In this document: positions 60,188 to 64,000 of the stretch, in pieces
Layout: each line of letters begins with the position of its first letter
Numbering within the stretch: position 1 is the stretch's first letter
Assembly (NCBI GenBank): GCA_029204225.1
Contig: CM055097.1
Span: 49,004,052-49,068,051, forward strand
DNA: 64,000 bases
Origin: Diphasiastrum complanatum
Lineage: Eukaryota; Streptophyta; Lycopodiopsida; Lycopodiales; Lycopodiaceae
Reading direction: 5' to 3'
Program-made: the position numbers and the translations under genes
The notes under the pieces: generated by a model
The model's input: only the letters and a program-made list of their open reading frames with translations
What the model was told of the DNA's origin: nothing
Database searches by the model: none

Positions 60188-60867
60188 ATGGCTACCCCTG
60201 GAGCTGCTCCTGGAGGTGCTCCACAGGAAGTCAATCCAATTATTGTTAGAAGAGCACCCCGATTGGATCTACCCAAATATAATGGATTAATAGATCCAGT
60301 TAGATTTCTTCAAATCTATGCTGAATTCTGTGAAGTCTATAGTGAGATTTATCTTCAAGATAAACTTTAGCTGTTTTCTATGGCCTTAACAGGCGCAGCA
60401 CAAGATTGGTACTATAACTGAGCATACAGATTGGGAGGTTGTTAAGCGAGCCTTGATCACACGGTTCAAACCACGAAAGTTTATGGAAGATCCTTTCCTA
60501 CTTTTAAGTAAAATTAAAATGGGAAAGCGGGAAATGGTTCGAGATTACATTGAATGGGTGAAACGTCTTAGATCTGAATGCAAACCTGAGCTGATTAACA
60601 AAAATGCCATGATTATGTGGTTTTTGTCAGGTCTACCTAAACGAATCAGACGTGAGTTGAAATGCTATAATGAGTATGCACTCTTGCAAAATGCTGTGGG
60701 CGATGCAATTCGGGAGGAAGATGAAGATTCAGATGAGAAGCCAAATATCCGTATGTTGCCTTATACAACAGGGCAGACTACTATGACATCCACCACTATT
60801 GCATCAACGAATGCCAATGCTACTGTAGAAATGATACTCAATGAATTCGTGAAACTTGGAAAGAAGA
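60188..60867 (+). pseudogene. Ty3/gypsy gag, truncated
   Basis: It starts MATPGAAPGGAP after the leader, then RRAPRLDLPKYNGLIDPVRF, a stop at 60368, MALTGAAQDWYYN, a +1 shift near 60415, and TDWEVVKRALITRFKPRKF with KMGKREMVRDYIEWVKRL. This is the order of the retrotransposon Gag domain (PF03732-like). The homologous part ends at about 60867; the open frame continues to 60989 only because it runs into the antisense strand of an inverted RT copy. The zinc knuckle is missing. Confidence 0.88.
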
Positions 60868-62380
60868 AATCTGATATTTGCGGCATCTTTCAAATACTTT
60901 CTCCAATCGATCCAGGTGGTTTGTATCTGTACTATGAACCTCCAAGTTGTCCAAGTAAATTTCAAGAAATTTCTACAGATAATCTTTAAAAGCAAATTGC
61001 ATTACTCTTTGGAATGAACTTGGTGTATTACAGAGTCCAAACGACATTACTTTGTAAGCATAGGTGTCCCATTCTGTTGCAAAAGTAGTTTTATGGCGAT
61101 CGGCAGGTGCAATCTTAACCTGGTTGTAACCACTAAATCCATCCAAGAAACTATAAGCTTCCGCTCCAGCAAGGCGATCCAAAATGCTTTCAATAAAAGG
61201 TAACGAAAAGCGATCCTTTCGCATCACTCTGTTCAACGCTTTGAGATTCACACAGATCCGCAATTTTTCATTTTTCTTAGGAACAATGACGATCGGTGAA
61301 ATCCATTCAGTATGCTCGATCTCATAAATAAAATCGGTGTCAAGCAATATCTGAAGTTCTTTCTTTATCAAGTCCGCCACATTCGGATTACAACGATAGA
61401 ACTTTGTAACCTTTGGAACTGCATCAGGTACTAAAGGTATGGTATGTTCAATCACTATGTCGGAATACCCTTCAAATCTTGATAAGTCCATGCAAAGCAA
61501 TCTTGATACTTAATAAGTAACAAGCGGAGTGTTTGATACTGTTCAGAAGTAAGTTGTGATCCAACTTGTACAATCTTTTATGGTTCTCCTGGTTTGGCAA
61601 GATTCATTGGCTGCGTCCTAGCTGGGCCATCGTAAACCTCTTTAGATTCCGACATATAATCTTCAGGTTCATAATGTGCTTTAGGTAACATGATAACCAC
61701 ATCATCCAGTGTATAACATTTAAAATGTTCAGGCATATCATGCTGGACTACATCTGTTTGTTCTTTTTTGAAAGGAATTGTCTTGGATCTTCGCTCAGCC
61801 TTCTTAGCAGGAATTGATCGTGGAGGTGATGGCTTTTGAGATGATAAATCTTTCTTCACAGGTGAAGACTTCCTAGATGATGATGTTTTACTAGAAATCT
61901 GACTTGAAGAATCATCCTCGACTTTTCCTTTGTCTTCATCCAATAAGGGTGGCACTGTCTCTGAATCAATCTTTCGAGGGGGATTTCCCATTTCAGGACT
62001 GTATTATAATGTTGCTTAGCTTGTTTCATTGATCCTATGATCCTATCTTCCTTTAATATAACTGCTTTGGGCAATTTTACTATGAGTTCATCAGGAATAT
62101 TATGCACTCCAAATCTGGTCGGATCCATATGATTTAAAATCTGCTCATTTGTAAGTTCTGCATTGCCATCATAAGTCAACACATGACTCATAGGAATGAG
62201 TTCATCCTCAATCAGATCTGGTATAGGTTCCGTTGATATCCAGGCTACATTCAGCACATTCAGTGGAAACATGATTGGTGTATCCAAAGTTCAATCTAAT
62301 AAGGAAATCGTGCTCAAATCTGATTGATTATCTTGTTGACACATATATCTAGCTGTACAGTCAATTGTTGCGAGAGGTAT
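60868..62380 (-). pseudogene. Ty3/gypsy pol fragment, copy 2 (linker/protease region and RT)
   Basis: Reading leftward: NVAWISTEPIPDLIEDELIP (about 62250), a MGNPPRK Ser/Lys-rich linker from 61991, YTLDDVVIMLPKAHYEPEDY, then (in other frames) VTKFYRCNPNVADLIKKELQ, TEWISPIVIVPKKNEKLRIC, YSFLDGFSGYNQVKIAPADR and GLCNTPSSFQRVMQFAFKDY, the front half of gypsy reverse transcriptase. It ends at 60868, before the YLDD active site, at the junction with the plus-strand gag. It matches 62593-64000 with an offset of about 1,726 bp. Stops and frame changes make it inactive. Confidence 0.9.
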
Positions 62381-62383
62381 AGG

Positions 62384-64000
62384 TCATTCTAAATCCGCAA
62401 AGAAGATAATAAAAATTTGATAGTAGTTTGCATGACCCATAAACACATAAACTTCTCGAATTGTTGTTGGTGGTGGCAATTCCACAATAACTTTGATCTT
62501 AGAATAATCGGTGGCAATTCCATGTCTTGATATCACATGTCCAAGCACCACTCCGTGAGAAACCCATATCTGGCATTTTTCTGGATTTAGAGAAATATGA
62601 TATTTGCGGCATCTTTCAAAGACTTTCTCCAATCGATCCAGGTGGTCTGTATCTGTACTATGAACTCCCAAGTCGTCCAAGTAAATTTCAAGGAATTTTT
62701 GCGATAATCTTTAAAGGCAAATTGCATTACTCTTTGGAATGAACTTGGTGTATTACAGATTCCAAACGGCATTACTTTGTAAGCATAGGTGCCCCATTCT
62801 GTTGCAAAAGTAGTTTTGTGACAATCGACAGGTGCAATTTTAACCTGGTTGTAACCACTAAATCCATCCAGGAAACTATAAGCTTTCACTCCAGCAAGGC
62901 GATCCAAAATGCTTTTAGTAAAAGGTAATGGAAAGTGATCCTTCTGTGTCACTTTATTCAATGCTTTGAGATTCACACAGATTCGCAATTTTCCATTTTT
63001 CTTAGGAACAACGACAATCGGTGAAATCCATTCGGTATGCTCGATCTCATAAATGAAATCGGCATCAAGCAGTCTTTAAAGTTCTTTCTTTATTAGATCT
63101 ACCACATTAGGATTACAACGATAGAACTTTGTAACCTTTGGTATAGCATCAGGTACTAAAGGTATGATATGTTCAATGACTGATGTCGGAATACCCTTCC
63201 AATCTTGATAAGTCCATGCAAAACAATCTTGATAATTCAGAAGTAGCAAACGGAGTGCTTGATACTGTTCAGGAGTAAGTTGTGATCCCAGTTGTACAAT
63301 CTTTTCTGGTTCTCCTGGTTCTGCAAGATTCATTGGCTGCGTCCTAGCTGGGCCATCGTAAACCTCTTTAGATTCTGGCATGTGTTCTTCAGGTTCACTA
63401 TGTGCTTTTGGTAACATGATAACCACATCATCCAGTGTATAACGTTTAAAATGCTCTGGCATATCATGCTGGACTACATTTGATTGTTCTTTTTCAAAAG
63501 GACTTGTCTTGGATCTTCATTTAGTCTTCTTAGTAGGAATTGATCGTGGAGGTGATGACTTCCAGGATGATAAATCTTTCTTCTCAGGTGAAGACTTCCT
63601 AGATGATGATGTCTTGCTGGAGATCTGACTTGAAGAATCATTGTTGACTTTTCCTTTGTCTTTATCGAAAAGAGGTGGCACTTCCTTAAAATAATCTTTT
63701 GAGGGGGAATTTCCCATTTCAGGACCGTATTTTAATGTCGCTTTGCTTGTTTCTTCGTCATCAAACCTGTCATCCTATCTCCCTTCAATATAACTGCTTT
63801 GGGCGATTTGATTGTTGGTTCATCAGGAACATTACGCACTCCAAATCTGGTCGGATTCATATGATGTAGAATCTGTTCATCTGTTCATCCATAAGTTCTG
63901 CATTGCCATCATAAGTTAAGACATGGCTCATTGGTATGAGATCATCCTCAATTGGATCTGGTATAGGTTTCGTTGATATCTAGGCTACATTCAGCACATT
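62384..64000 (-). pseudogene. Ty3/gypsy pol fragment, copy 1, reaching past the window edge
   Basis: The same blocks as copy 2 in the same order, with the Ser/Lys linker start at 63717 and RT LRICV-type block at 62988. Unlike copy 2 it continues through the active-site region (YLDDLGVHSTDTDHLDRLE, about 62680) into EKCQIWVSHGVVLGHVISRH and ELPPPTTIREVYVFMGHANY, the RT-RNase H connection, and ends near 62384. The frame changes at 62587-62680 and the stop near 63070 break it. The 5' part lies beyond position 64000. Confidence 0.9.

Noticed and set aside
60868-60989. C-terminal end of the gag frame 60453-60989
   Set aside because: Residues after about 60867 are the antisense translation of the inverted RT copy; the same peptide appears in the plus-strand frame at 62527-62742 opposite RT copy 1.

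Overview
The window looks like nuclear DNA of a land plant with a large, repeat-rich, AT-rich genome. The evidence is a spliced NPH3-type BTB gene (a plant-specific family), plant-type Ty1/copia and Ty3/gypsy remnants primed by initiator-tRNA-Met or tRNA-Asp, and very long (TC)n/(GA)n microsatellites. A fern or another non-seed vascular plant is my guess, but the sequence alone does not fix the lineage. Nothing here is bacterial, and no CRISPR array, rRNA or intact tRNA gene was seen.

Only one credible host gene is present. It lies on the minus strand at 32506-29674, with three coding exons (32506-32438, 31778-30540, 30168-29674) and a 600-residue product: an N-terminal BTB fold, an NPH3 domain, five copies of a 7-residue repeat and a C-terminal coiled coil. 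Its first intron carries an 85-bp tRNA-like insertion flanked by a perfect 16-bp target-site duplication, which is the best-supported unusual object in the window.

The rest is mostly decayed mobile DNA. 0.6-1.7 kb: copia-LTR-like piece fused to a gypsy integrase end. 2.1-5.3 kb: two related minisatellites and a degraded unidentified reading frame. 6.4-10.5 kb: a leader of one LTR element, then the 5' end of a gypsy element in reverse. 10.7-16 kb: unidentified frame, copia pol with its 3' LTR, another unidentified frame. 16.9-17.3 kb: a GC-rich GGCGCC island. 19-22.4 kb: microsatellites, a fold-back structure and a block rich in TTACTCGCC. 22.4-25.9 kb: two copia pieces meeting tail to tail. 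34.66-39.54 kb: a copia element with both LTR regions but with the integrase and reverse-transcriptase cores deleted. 39.5-45 kb: a decayed element with a polypurine tract and an inverted pair of LTRs. 50.2-51.8 and 57.1-58.1 kb: more copia remnants on the minus strand. 58.8-64 kb: a gypsy gag running rightward into two tandem copies of gypsy pol running leftward.

The elements do not form a working set: every pol frame seen has stops, frameshifts or deletions. I found no convincing new multi-gene system. The leads worth checking are the tRNA-like intron insertion, the fold-back locus, the motif-dense LTRs and the unidentified repeat-borne reading frames.
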